A stretch of DNA of 64,000 bases, taken from positions 136,114 through 200,113 of the forward strand of contig NHDL02000001.1 in NCBI GenBank assembly GCA_002167555.2, written 5' to 3'. The position numbers and the translations under genes were made by a program. Each line of letters begins with the position of its first letter. The first letter of the stretch is position 1. Source of the stretch: Deltaproteobacteria bacterium TMED58. Lineage in GTDB: Bacteria > Desulfobacterota_D > UBA1144. Shown in pieces: positions 56,900-63,133 of the stretch. The notes beneath the pieces are model-generated. The model was not told the origin of the DNA. It searched no databases and was given only the letters and a program-made list of their open reading frames with translations.

Positions 56900-56983
56900 T
56901 TAGTTACAACAACAAGAGCTTGATTGATTAATACAGCATAAATTTTTATCATTTAAGGATAAAAAGGTTTTGAAAATAAACAT
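56900..56983 (-). CDS. Polycysteine leader peptide of the sulfate-assimilation operon
   Basis: 27 codons: ATG at 56983, TAA at 56900-56902, with GCGGAG 6 nt before the ATG. The peptide reads MFIFKTFLSLNDKNL, then CCINQ, SSS, CCC, N. Five of 27 residues are Cys and three are consecutive UGU codons just before the stop. That is the design of an amino-acid-specific attenuator: ribosomes should stall on the UGU run when Cys-tRNA is scarce. It is on the same strand as, and 115 nt upstream of, cysI. The frame is far too short for length statistics; the case rests on position, ribosome-binding site and Cys content. Confidence 0.68.
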   Translation of the reverse strand: MFIFKTFLSLNDKNLCCINQSSSCCCN

Positions 56984-57006
56984 AACAAACTCCGCAAATT
57001 AATTTG

Positions 57007-57086
57007 TAACTCTAAGAGGAAAGACAAACCAGATGTATGTCTTTGCTCTGTTTAGCAGTTATTTAAGGTCGCTGCAAGTAGAGTTA
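57007..57086 (-). promoter_or_regulatory. Alternative (anti-aptamer) fold overlapping the SAM aptamer
   Basis: TAACTCTA (57086-57079), which includes the aptamer's pseudoknot loop, is exactly complementary to TAGAGTTA (57014-57007). Between them AAAGACA/TGTCTTT (57044-57038/57026-57020) and AGAG/CTCT form a hairpin. Forming this fold destroys the SAM pseudoknot, as expected for a switch. TTCCTCT at 57021-57015 is also complementary to the AGAGGAA of the cysI ribosome-binding site. Confidence 0.5.
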
Positions 57087-57095
57087 AATGACGAC
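57046..57095 (-). promoter_or_regulatory. SAM-II/SAM-V-like S-adenosylmethionine riboswitch aptamer
   Basis: Read on the minus strand, P1 is GTCGT (57095-57091) paired with GCGAC (57072-57068, one wobble). Its loop is CATTTAACTCTACTTGCA and carries the AUUUAAC and UUGCA elements of SAM-II. The 3' tail contains UUAAAU and GCUAAA, then AGAG (57049-57046), which pairs with the loop CUCU (57083-57080) as the pseudoknot. Every landmark of the SAM-II consensus I remember is in order and spacing. It starts right at the expected transcript start of the sulfur operon. Confidence 0.75.
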
Positions 57096-57101
57096 GAATC
57101 A

Positions 57102-57131
57102 ATTATAGCACTATTTATTATTGAACATCAA
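57102..57131 (-). promoter_or_regulatory. Promoter of the sulfate-assimilation operon (TTGATG-18-TATAAT)
   Basis: Minus-strand -35 TTGATG (57131-57126), 18-nt spacer, consensus -10 TATAAT (57107-57102). Initiation near 57095-57099 places the SAM aptamer at the very 5' end and gives a leader of about 310 nt to cysI. Confidence 0.65.
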
Positions 57132-57153
57132 GTTTTTTTAAAAAATATTTAAT

Positions 57154-58083
57154 ATGATATATTATTTTTCTATGGATAATTCTAATTTTGAGATAATTAG
57201 TTTTTATAAGTTTATCAACTTAAAATTTACAAATAAATTAAAAGATGAGCTTTATGTAATTTGCAAGAAAAATTCTATTCTAGGAACAGTAATTCTTTCA
57301 AAAGAGGGAGTAAATGGGATGTTGGCAGGCTCTAAAGATTCTATTGAATTGATAACTAGTTTTTTTATCAAACACGGTGTTTTGATTGATGATTTTAAGT
57401 TTTCAAGCTCAGTAACTAAGCCTTTTCATAGGTTGAGAATAAAAATAAAAAAGGAAATTATTAGTCTCGGTCACCCCGAGCTATCTAATCCAAATGAACT
57501 GGTTGGGAAGTACGTTGAACCCGAGGATTGGAATAAATTAATTGAGGAAGAAAATGTTGTTCTAATTGATACTAGAAATAAGTATGAAACCTCTATTGGA
57601 ACATTTAAAAATGCAATCGTACCACCTTTGAGAAATTTTAAAGAATTTCCTAACTTTATTAAAAAAAATGATCTTAATAAAAATTCTAAAATCGCTATGT
57701 TCTGTACTGGTGGAATAAGATGTGAGAAAGCTAGCTCATATTTACTGAAGTCAGGTTTTAAGGAAGTCTTACATTTGCATGGAGGAATAATAAAATATTT
57801 GGAAACAGTTCCCTCAGAAGACTCTAAGTGGGAAGGTGAATGTTTTGTCTTTGATAATAGAGTTTCGGTAGAACAAAATCTTAAACAAGGTACCTACTTA
57901 AACTGTAATGGGTGTGGTGAACCTCTTAAAAAAGAAGAGGTTTTAAGCCCAAAATATAGAAAAGGAGTTTCATGTCCTAAATGTTATAATAGTTTGACAA
58001 AAAAGAAAATACAAAAATCATCAGAAAGACAAAAACAAATTGAATTATCAAAATTAAGGGGAGAGGTACATATAGGTGAGTAG
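57154..58083 (+). CDS. trhO: tRNA uridine(34) hydroxylase / rhodanese-domain protein TrhO
   Basis: 309 aa. An acylphosphatase-like N-terminal domain (TVILSKEGVNGMLAGS) is followed by a rhodanese domain with DTRNKYET and the active-site loop MFCTGGIRCEKAS (Cys184). A C-terminal zinc-like CNGCG...CPKC segment completes the YceA/TrhO pattern. It hydroxylates U34 of some tRNAs. ATG 57154 was taken; ATG 57172 is an alternative. It is divergent from the cys operon. Confidence 0.9.
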   Translation: MIYYFSMDNSNFEIISFYKFINLKFTNKLKDELYVICKKNSILGTVILSKEGVNGMLAGSKDSIELITSFFIKHGVLIDDFKFSSSVTKPFHRLRIKIKKEIISLGHPELSNPNELVGKYVEPEDWNKLIEEENVVLIDTRNKYETSIGTFKNAIVPPLRNFKEFPNFIKKNDLNKNSKIAMFCTGGIRCEKASSYLLKSGFKEVLHLHGGIIKYLETVPSEDSKWEGECFVFDNRVSVEQNLKQGTYLNCNGCGEPLKKEEVLSPKYRKGVSCPKCYNSLTKKKIQKSSERQKQIELSKLRGEVHIGE

Positions 58084-58570
58084 GTTATTAATCTTTTTGA
58101 TTTCCATATTCTTTTTTTCCTGTGATTCTAACGAACAAGTATATCAGGCACAAGGAGAATTTATAAACTCTAATAATATCAAAATAGGGACAGTTGAAAT
58201 AGTTCAACAAGGGAGTGGGTCAAATTTTAGAATACATCTCGATACTCTCCTCCCAGGCTACTATGCAATGCATATTCATAAAAATGGCAAATGTGAATCA
58301 CCAGAATTCTTAAGTGCGGGTGATCATCATGGATTAAAGCCTAACGGCTCATTCTCTGGAGACTTTAAACCTATTCATGTTAAAAATGAAGTTAGCAAAT
58401 ATACTGGTAAGCTCAAAAAGTTTAGCCAAATAATCTTCTTAAAGGATATCTATCTGAATCCCGATTTAGAATCTACCATTATGGATAAAGATGGTTCTGC
58501 TATTATTATTCATGAAAATGAAAATGGTGGTAAACGGATTGCTTGCGCTAATATTGTAAAAAAGTCTTAA
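58076..58570 (+). CDS. sodC: Cu/Zn superoxide dismutase-like lipoprotein
   Basis: 164 aa. N-terminal signal with a possible lipobox Cys16. The SOD core is recognisable: MHIHKNGKC (copper ligands His66 and His68, disulfide Cys73), SAGDHHG (His84/His85), Asp96, and a late IIIHENENGGKRIACANI (copper ligand His146, disulfide Cys157). The zinc sub-loop is shortened compared with family members (no second and third His at the usual spacing), so metal content may be copper only. The start is GTG 58076, overlapping trhO by 8 nt. Confidence 0.82.
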   Translation: MSRLLIFLISIFFFSCDSNEQVYQAQGEFINSNNIKIGTVEIVQQGSGSNFRIHLDTLLPGYYAMHIHKNGKCESPEFLSAGDHHGLKPNGSFSGDFKPIHVKNEVSKYTGKLKKFSQIIFLKDIYLNPDLESTIMDKDGSAIIIHENENGGKRIACANIVKKS

Positions 58571-58803
58571 GGTAGTTTTCCCTCTTCATTTAACTTGTTT
58601 AAATCATCAAATCCCCCAATAAACTCATCATTTATTATTATCATTGGGACAGTTCTCCAATTGTATTTTGTTGAAACTTCAAGCCTCTTTTCTAAATCTG
58701 TACTCAAGTCAATTTCTGTATATTCTAGATTTTTACTAGATAAAAGATTCTTGGCTGATACACAAAAGGGACACAATTTAGTTGTATAAATTATAATTTC
58801 CAT
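58567..58803 (-). CDS. Glutaredoxin (dithiol, CPFC)
   Basis: 78 aa. Thioredoxin-fold redox protein with active site Cys11-Pro-Phe-Cys14, TVPMIIINDEFIGGFDDL (cis-Pro and glutathione-binding loop). I chose the ATG 58803, 7 nt after GGAGG; an upstream in-frame start would extend into the neighbouring membrane-protein gene. Convergent with the SOD-like gene with a 4-nt overlap. Confidence 0.94.
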   Translation of the reverse strand: MEIIIYTTKLCPFCVSAKNLLSSKNLEYTEIDLSTDLEKRLEVSTKYNWRTVPMIIINDEFIGGFDDLNKLNEEGKLP

Positions 58804-58804
58804 A

Positions 58805-59212
58805 TTAGTACCTCCTATAAATAATTGCGATAGATAAATAAAAAATAAAAAATGCAATTAAGTCTTGTACAAGATATAGCTGAATATAATTTAACCTATT
58901 TAAGTCAAAAGAGAATAAAAGAATTAATATGTATAACATAAAGATAGTTAGAGCGACTATTATTCCCGTTAAAAATCTAGGGGTTGGAATTTTTTTAGAG
59001 AGTATGTGATACAGGTAACCAAAAATAATACCTGCCATATATAGGGTAATTTTTGGATTAAATGAGTAGCTAGTTAGTTTATAGATTAATCCTTGAGAAT
59101 AATAAGAAATATCTACTGACTCAAATGGATAAGCGGCATTCATATAATAAGTATCTACAAGAAAAACCCCTAAAAAAGTTGATAGATAAAAAGATAACCT
59201 TAAAGGAATCAT
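58805..59212 (-). CDS. Unknown four-helix membrane protein
   Basis: 135 aa with hydrophobic segments near residues 7-25, 55-70, 80-102 and 110-130. No recognisable family. It is followed directly by the glutaredoxin gene (1-nt gap), whose ribosome-binding site lies in its last codons, so they are probably co-transcribed. Confidence 0.6.
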   Translation of the reverse strand: MIPLRLSFYLSTFLGVFLVDTYYMNAAYPFESVDISYYSQGLIYKLTSYSFNPKITLYMAGIIFGYLYHILSKKIPTPRFLTGIIVALTIFMLYILILLFSFDLNRLNYIQLYLVQDLIAFFIFYLSIAIIYRRY

Positions 59213-59245
59213 AATAGATTATACGGGATTGGATTTTAAAAGAAA

Positions 59246-59291
59246 TTAGAAAATGACCAGATAAAGTTTATCTCTTCCTGGTCATTTCTAA
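59246..59291 (-). terminator. Intrinsic terminator after the 66-aa gene
   Basis: A stem of AAATGACCAG/CTGGTCATTT (10 bp) is extended by TTAG/CTAA past one bulged base. On the minus strand it is followed by TTTC and TTTT-rich sequence. It lies 9 nt after the stop of the small gene at 59300-59500 and is the clearest gene-end terminator in the window. Confidence 0.7.
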
Positions 59292-59299
59292 AAATATTT

Positions 59300-59500
59300 C
59301 TATTGATTAACAGCTCTTCTATGTCTTGACTGTCCTTCAGGTCTTCCGAAGTCTAGGCCTACTTTTGCAGCCCAGTTTTGGAATCCATTTACATGTCCCG
59401 CATATCCAAGTGCTTTTTGAGGATCATGAGCAGAAACAGCAGTATCTTTACTTACTTGTCTTGCCCAATTTCTCATTGGTGAATTTTGTTGATCTGGCAT
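59300..59500 (-). CDS. Small, probably highly expressed, unknown protein (66 aa)
   Basis: 66 aa, hydrophilic, rich in Gln, Asn, Ala, Gly, Arg and His, with no membrane segment or Cys. It reads MPDQQNSPMRNWARQVSKD, has KALGYAGHVNGFQNW in the middle and ends in a basic SRHRRAVNQ tail. The gene is a visibly less AT-rich island. It has a near-ideal promoter, GGAGG 4 nt before the ATG, and a strong terminator, the signature of an abundant stand-alone transcript. I do not recognise the protein; DNA or RNA binding is only a guess from the basic tail. Confidence 0.7.
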   Translation of the reverse strand: MPDQQNSPMRNWARQVSKDTAVSAHDPQKALGYAGHVNGFQNWAAKVGLDFGRPEGQSRHRRAVNQ

Positions 59501-59514
59501 ATTGCACCTCCATT

Positions 59515-59528
59515 ATTGATATATCAAT
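59515..59528. promoter_or_regulatory. 14-bp palindrome at the start of the 66-aa gene transcript
   Basis: ATTGATA/TATCAAT is a perfect palindrome located between the -10 element and the ribosome-binding site of the small gene, covering the expected transcription start. It is well placed for a repressor. Confidence 0.45.
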
Positions 59529-59555
59529 TGTAGCAAAACAAAATTTTAAATTCAA
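59527..59555 (-). promoter_or_regulatory. Promoter of the 66-aa gene (TTGAAT-17-TACAAT, extended -10)
   Basis: Minus-strand -35 TTGAAT (59555-59550), 17-nt spacer ending in TGC, -10 TACAAT (59532-59527). This is one of the best promoters in the window. Confidence 0.65.
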
Positions 59556-59566
59556 CAATTTAAAAA

Positions 59567-59884
59567 TTATTCAACATCTAAATCTACAATAAGATCGGTC
59601 AATGGTGTTGCGATACATAGCAAAACACTATTATTTTCTATATCTTCCTGACTTAGGGTGTCTGGCTCTGGCTCTTCAATATATTTAAATTCACCCTTTA
59701 TTACCTTTGCTATACAGGTTGTACACATACCCTGCATACAACTAAAGGGCAGCTTGCCACCTTGATTATTAGAGCTTGTGACTATAGAGTCACCTTCAAG
59801 AATATCATAAGACGTATTTTTATTTATAAAAGAAACTTTATGTTTTTTTTCCAATGTAGTTCGAAATCTCCTTATCAAAATCAT
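59567..59884 (-). CDS. Plant-type [2Fe-2S] ferredoxin
   Basis: 105 aa. Cluster ligands Cys49, Cys54, Cys57 and Cys90 (FSCMQGMCTTC ... LC) in the CxxxxCxxC...C arrangement of the plant-type/ring-hydroxylase ferredoxins. It could serve as a local electron carrier (for example for CysI or GltB, which lack adjacent reductase subunits), but this is inference only. Divergent from lysA with a 23-bp gap. Confidence 0.9.
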   Translation of the reverse strand: MILIRRFRTTLEKKHKVSFINKNTSYDILEGDSIVTSSNNQGGKLPFSCMQGMCTTCIAKVIKGEFKYIEEPEPDTLSQEDIENNSVLLCIATPLTDLIVDLDVE

Positions 59885-59894
59885 ACCTTGTGTA

Positions 59895-59900
59895 TATAAT
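59895..59900 (+). promoter_or_regulatory. lysA -10 element (TATAAT)
   Basis: Consensus TATAAT ends 7 nt before the lysA ATG at 59908; no Shine-Dalgarno site is present. Another predicted leaderless start. Confidence 0.5.
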
Positions 59901-59907
59901 AATTTAA

Positions 59908-61152
59908 ATGTTAAATATGCAAGATAATAAGTTATTTATTGAAGAAGTAAGCTTCGAAGAATTAGCAGAGAGATTCGGGACACCCTGTTATGTATATAGC
60001 AAAAGTTCTTTAGTTAATGAGTTTTTAGAATACAAAGAAGCTTTCAAGTCATATTCCGATACTACAATTTGTTATTCTGTTAAGGCAAGCTCTAATCTTT
60101 CTATATTAAAGGTTTTTAATAGTCTTGGTTCAGGTTTTGATATTGTTTCTGAGGGGGAGCTAGATAGGATTATAAAAATTGGTGCTAATCCAAAAAAAGT
60201 TGTTTTCTCAGGTGTTGCAAAGTCTGATTTAGAAATTAGAAAAGCGCTGGATTTTGGTATATGTTTTTTCAATGTTGAGTCATTTGATGAACTTGTAGCA
60301 ATTAATAGGGTTTCAAAGGATGTTGGAGTTAATGCAAAAATCTCAATACGCGTTAATCCAGACATTGACCCTAAGACCCACCCCTATATATCAACTGGAT
60401 TAAAAACAAGTAAATTTGGAATTGCTATTGAAGATTCATATGATGCATACATTGAAGCATCTAAAATGAAGAACATTGATGTAGTGGGAATTGATGCGCA
60501 TATAGGTTCTCAGATTTTTGATTTACAACCCTTTGAAGACTCTCTTCTAAGGCTAGAAGAGTTGTACCACAAACTGAATGATTTGGGGATTAATATTAGA
60601 TTTATTGATATAGGTGGAGGATTAGGAATTAAATATAAAGATGATGACATTCCACCAACTAAGAAGGAATTTGCAGAAAAAATAATTAAAACTATGAAAA
60701 AAATTAATTGTAGCTTAATTTTAGAGCCTGGTAGGTCATTAGTTGGAAATGCTGGGTACTTGATTTCTAAAGTTCTATATAAAAAGAAAAGTAATCAGAA
60801 AAATTTTTTGATAATAGATGCTGGAATGAACGATATATTGAGACCTTCTTTATATAATGCTTACCACAAGGTTTCTAAATCTATACAAGCGTCTGACAAC
60901 TCAGAAATTTTTGACATTGTAGGGCCAATTTGTGAAACAGGAGATGTTATTTCTTATGACACCACATTAAATGACGCAAAAATTGGAGATAATATAATAA
61001 TACATTCTGCCGGAGCATATGGATCTGTAATGTCGTCAAATTATAATTCAAGACCAAAAGTCCCAGAAGTTTTAGTATCAGGTAAAAGTATGAGCTTAAT
61101 CAGAAAAAGAGAGACTATTGAGCAGATTTTAGAGAACGAGGTAGTTCTATAA
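59908..61152 (+). CDS. lysA: Diaminopimelate decarboxylase
   Basis: 414 aa. PLP enzyme making lysine. The PLP Lys is in CYSVKASSN; SGFDIVSEGEL, GIDAHIGSQIFDL, FIDIGGGLGI, LEPGRSLVGNAG and the C-terminal GPICETGDVISYD (active-site Cys from the partner subunit) are all present. exbB follows after one base. Confidence 0.97.
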   Translation: MLNMQDNKLFIEEVSFEELAERFGTPCYVYSKSSLVNEFLEYKEAFKSYSDTTICYSVKASSNLSILKVFNSLGSGFDIVSEGELDRIIKIGANPKKVVFSGVAKSDLEIRKALDFGICFFNVESFDELVAINRVSKDVGVNAKISIRVNPDIDPKTHPYISTGLKTSKFGIAIEDSYDAYIEASKMKNIDVVGIDAHIGSQIFDLQPFEDSLLRLEELYHKLNDLGINIRFIDIGGGLGIKYKDDDIPPTKKEFAEKIIKTMKKINCSLILEPGRSLVGNAGYLISKVLYKKKSNQKNFLIIDAGMNDILRPSLYNAYHKVSKSIQASDNSEIFDIVGPICETGDVISYDTTLNDAKIGDNIIIHSAGAYGSVMSSNYNSRPKVPEVLVSGKSMSLIRKRETIEQILENEVVL

Positions 61153-61153
61153 G

Positions 61154-61783
61154 ATGAATGAATTATTCATTGTTTCATTATTGTCCAAAGGCGGATTTTT
61201 TGTATATCCTATTTTGTTGTGCTCGGTTGTGGCGTTAGCAATTTTTCTAAAAAAATTTTTTTTAATACAAGAAAAAAAAGTTTTACCTGAGTTTTTTTTA
61301 AATAAATTGCAGTCATATCTATCTGCCTGCGAAGTCTCAAATGCAATTGCTTTATGTAAATCAAATAAATCTTCATTTGCAAAAATTGCCTTAGCAATTT
61401 TATCTAATCATAATTTGTCAAAAGTTGAGATTGAAAAAGTTGCTGAGGATGAGGGCTCAAGACAAATTTTTATATTATCACAATCGAACGAACTATTAGG
61501 CTCATTAAGCAATATAAGTACTTTGTTAGGTCTTCTGGGAACTATTTCAGGGATGATTACAGTTTTTCAGGTAATTTCAACTCAGACAGTTGTAGACCCA
61601 CCGAGCTTGGCAGGGGGTATTTCTGAGGCTCTTTACACTACAGCTTTTGGTCTTATAGTGGCAATTCCAACCTTTATTGGATATAAGTTTATTAATAATA
61701 AAGTGCTAGAAATATCAAATAAACTTCAGACAGAATCTGATAAATTAATTAATGAGTTAAGGAAAATTTCTGAACCAAAATGA
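61154..61783 (+). CDS. ExbB/TolQ-type proton channel protein
   Basis: 209 aa, three transmembrane segments. The conserved second/third helices TLLGLLGTISGMITVFQVI and GGISEALYTTAFGLIVAIPTFIGY carry the MotA/TolQ/ExbB signature. With ExbD and the TolA/TonB-like protein at 41697 it forms a proton-driven energy transducer. TolQ versus ExbB is not decided. Confidence 0.93.
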   Translation: MNELFIVSLLSKGGFFVYPILLCSVVALAIFLKKFFLIQEKKVLPEFFLNKLQSYLSACEVSNAIALCKSNKSSFAKIALAILSNHNLSKVEIEKVAEDEGSRQIFILSQSNELLGSLSNISTLLGLLGTISGMITVFQVISTQTVVDPPSLAGGISEALYTTAFGLIVAIPTFIGYKFINNKVLEISNKLQTESDKLINELRKISEPK

Positions 61784-62178
61784 ACTTTAATAAAAGAATT
61801 AACATAGAAGATTCACTAATGGATTTGACCCCTATAGTTGATGTTGTATTCAATCTTTTGATTTTTTTTGCACTCTCATTGAACTTTTCTCAAGTCGTAT
61901 CGAGTATTAATATCAAGTTACCTAAAGCCAAAAGTTCTGAAGTGGTAACAGAGAAACAAGTAGTAGTTAGTATTGAGAGAAATAATAAAGTTTATATCAA
62001 TGATCAAGCTTTATATTTGGATCAAATACCAAACTATCTTGATAAAATTAATAAAGACAATGTGGTAGTAGTTAAGGCAGATAAAGAGATTGATCATGGA
62101 TTTGTTGTTCAGATTATGGATTTAATTAAAAGGTCAGGATTCAAAAAATTAGGCATCGCTGTAACAAAACAAGAATAG
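61780..62178 (+). CDS. ExbD/TolR-type protein
   Basis: 132 aa. One transmembrane helix carrying the conserved Asp21 in LTPIVDVVFNLLIFF, then a periplasmic domain ending KLGIAVTK. Works with the upstream ExbB/TolQ protein; ATGA overlap. Confidence 0.93.
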   Translation: MNFNKRINIEDSLMDLTPIVDVVFNLLIFFALSLNFSQVVSSINIKLPKAKSSEVVTEKQVVVSIERNNKVYINDQALYLDQIPNYLDKINKDNVVVVKADKEIDHGFVVQIMDLIKRSGFKKLGIAVTKQE

Positions 62179-62221
62179 TTTCTTTAACTATTTTATTTAA
62201 AGCTTAATAAAGGATTATAAT

Positions 62222-63133
62222 TTGAAAAGTAATATGATTAATAAGAAGCAAAATGTACTAATTGCATACGCATTAGTTATGGGCACGGCCTTCTTTACAG
62301 CTTTTTCATATATTTTTGGAAAAAAAGTATCAGAAGATTTATATCCTGAAACAGTTGCCTTTTATTGGTTTTTTGGTGCCTTCTTATTTGCTGTAATTAA
62401 AAGACTAATTTTTATGGTCTTTGGAACCAAGTTTAGAGTCCCTATTAAGGAACTCTCTAGATATAAGGAAGTAATGATTATTTCTTCAATTATTACAGTT
62501 TTTGGAGTAGCTTTCTGGGTTATAGCATTACGGTCAGTAGGACCACCAGTCACTTCTTTTTTAATGAAATTCCAAGTTGTCTTTTCTGTAATTTTAGGAG
62601 CAGCCTTATTAAACGAAAGATTAAGAAAGCTAGAAATATTTGGAATTATTTTAACTATAATGGGAGGAGTTGTGATTGCTTATGATACTTCTGGGTTTGA
62701 ATTAAAAGGATCTATTTTTGCCATAATGGCGGCTTTTTGTTATTCGTGTCTTTTTATTATTGTCAGAAAAAGATCTTCAAATTTAAATATGATGATGGTT
62801 GCAACACTTAGGTCCCTAGGGGTCTCGATTATTGGGATATTGTACCTATTGTTTAGTGATAGATTCCAACTTCCCTCAAATATAGACTTAATTTATATGT
62901 TGATTGGCGGAACTTGTGGCGCTTATATTGGAAAAGCTCTACAGTTTCAGGCAATAAAACTAGTTGATGTTTCACGAACTACCGCCGTAACACCCTTAGA
63001 GGCGGTATTCGTAGTACTTTTGACTTTTTTCTTTTTTGATACTATTCCTAGTTCATCAAAACTAATAGGGGGCGGGTTTATTGTTGTTGGTGTTATTTTT
63101 CTATTAATCTTTAGAAAAGAAAATTTAGATTAA
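62222..63133 (+). CDS. EamA/DMT-family transporter
   Basis: 303 aa, ten transmembrane segments in two EamA repeats. Signature-like stretches are GPPVTSFLMKFQVVFSVILGAALLNERL in the first half and VSRTTAVTPLEAVFVVLLTFFFF in the second. Drug/metabolite exporter superfamily; substrate unknown. The start is TTG 62222, placed 7 nt after AAGGA; ATG 62234 is less well spaced. Confidence 0.85.
   Translation: MKSNMINKKQNVLIAYALVMGTAFFTAFSYIFGKKVSEDLYPETVAFYWFFGAFLFAVIKRLIFMVFGTKFRVPIKELSRYKEVMIISSIITVFGVAFWVIALRSVGPPVTSFLMKFQVVFSVILGAALLNERLRKLEIFGIILTIMGGVVIAYDTSGFELKGSIFAIMAAFCYSCLFIIVRKRSSNLNMMMVATLRSLGVSIIGILYLLFSDRFQLPSNIDLIYMLIGGTCGAYIGKALQFQAIKLVDVSRTTAVTPLEAVFVVLLTFFFFDTIPSSSKLIGGGFIVVGVIFLLIFRKENLD

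Noticed and set aside
51278-57026. Base pairing of the small RNA (AGACAAA) with the cys leader (TTTGTCT)
   Set aside because: Only 7 nt are complementary and both segments are already inside hairpins; chance matches of this size are common in AT-rich DNA.
57007-57086. A plus-strand three-way-junction RNA in front of trhO
   Set aside because: The same pairing exists on both strands, but only the minus strand has a TATAAT promoter in the right place, a SAM-II-like core and a regulated operon downstream. On the plus strand it would need another promoter that I do not see.
57121-57153. Plus-strand terminator TTGA-ACA-TCAA followed by seven T just before trhO
   Set aside because: Only four base pairs with a 3-nt loop; too weak, and the bases double as the -35 region of the cys promoter.
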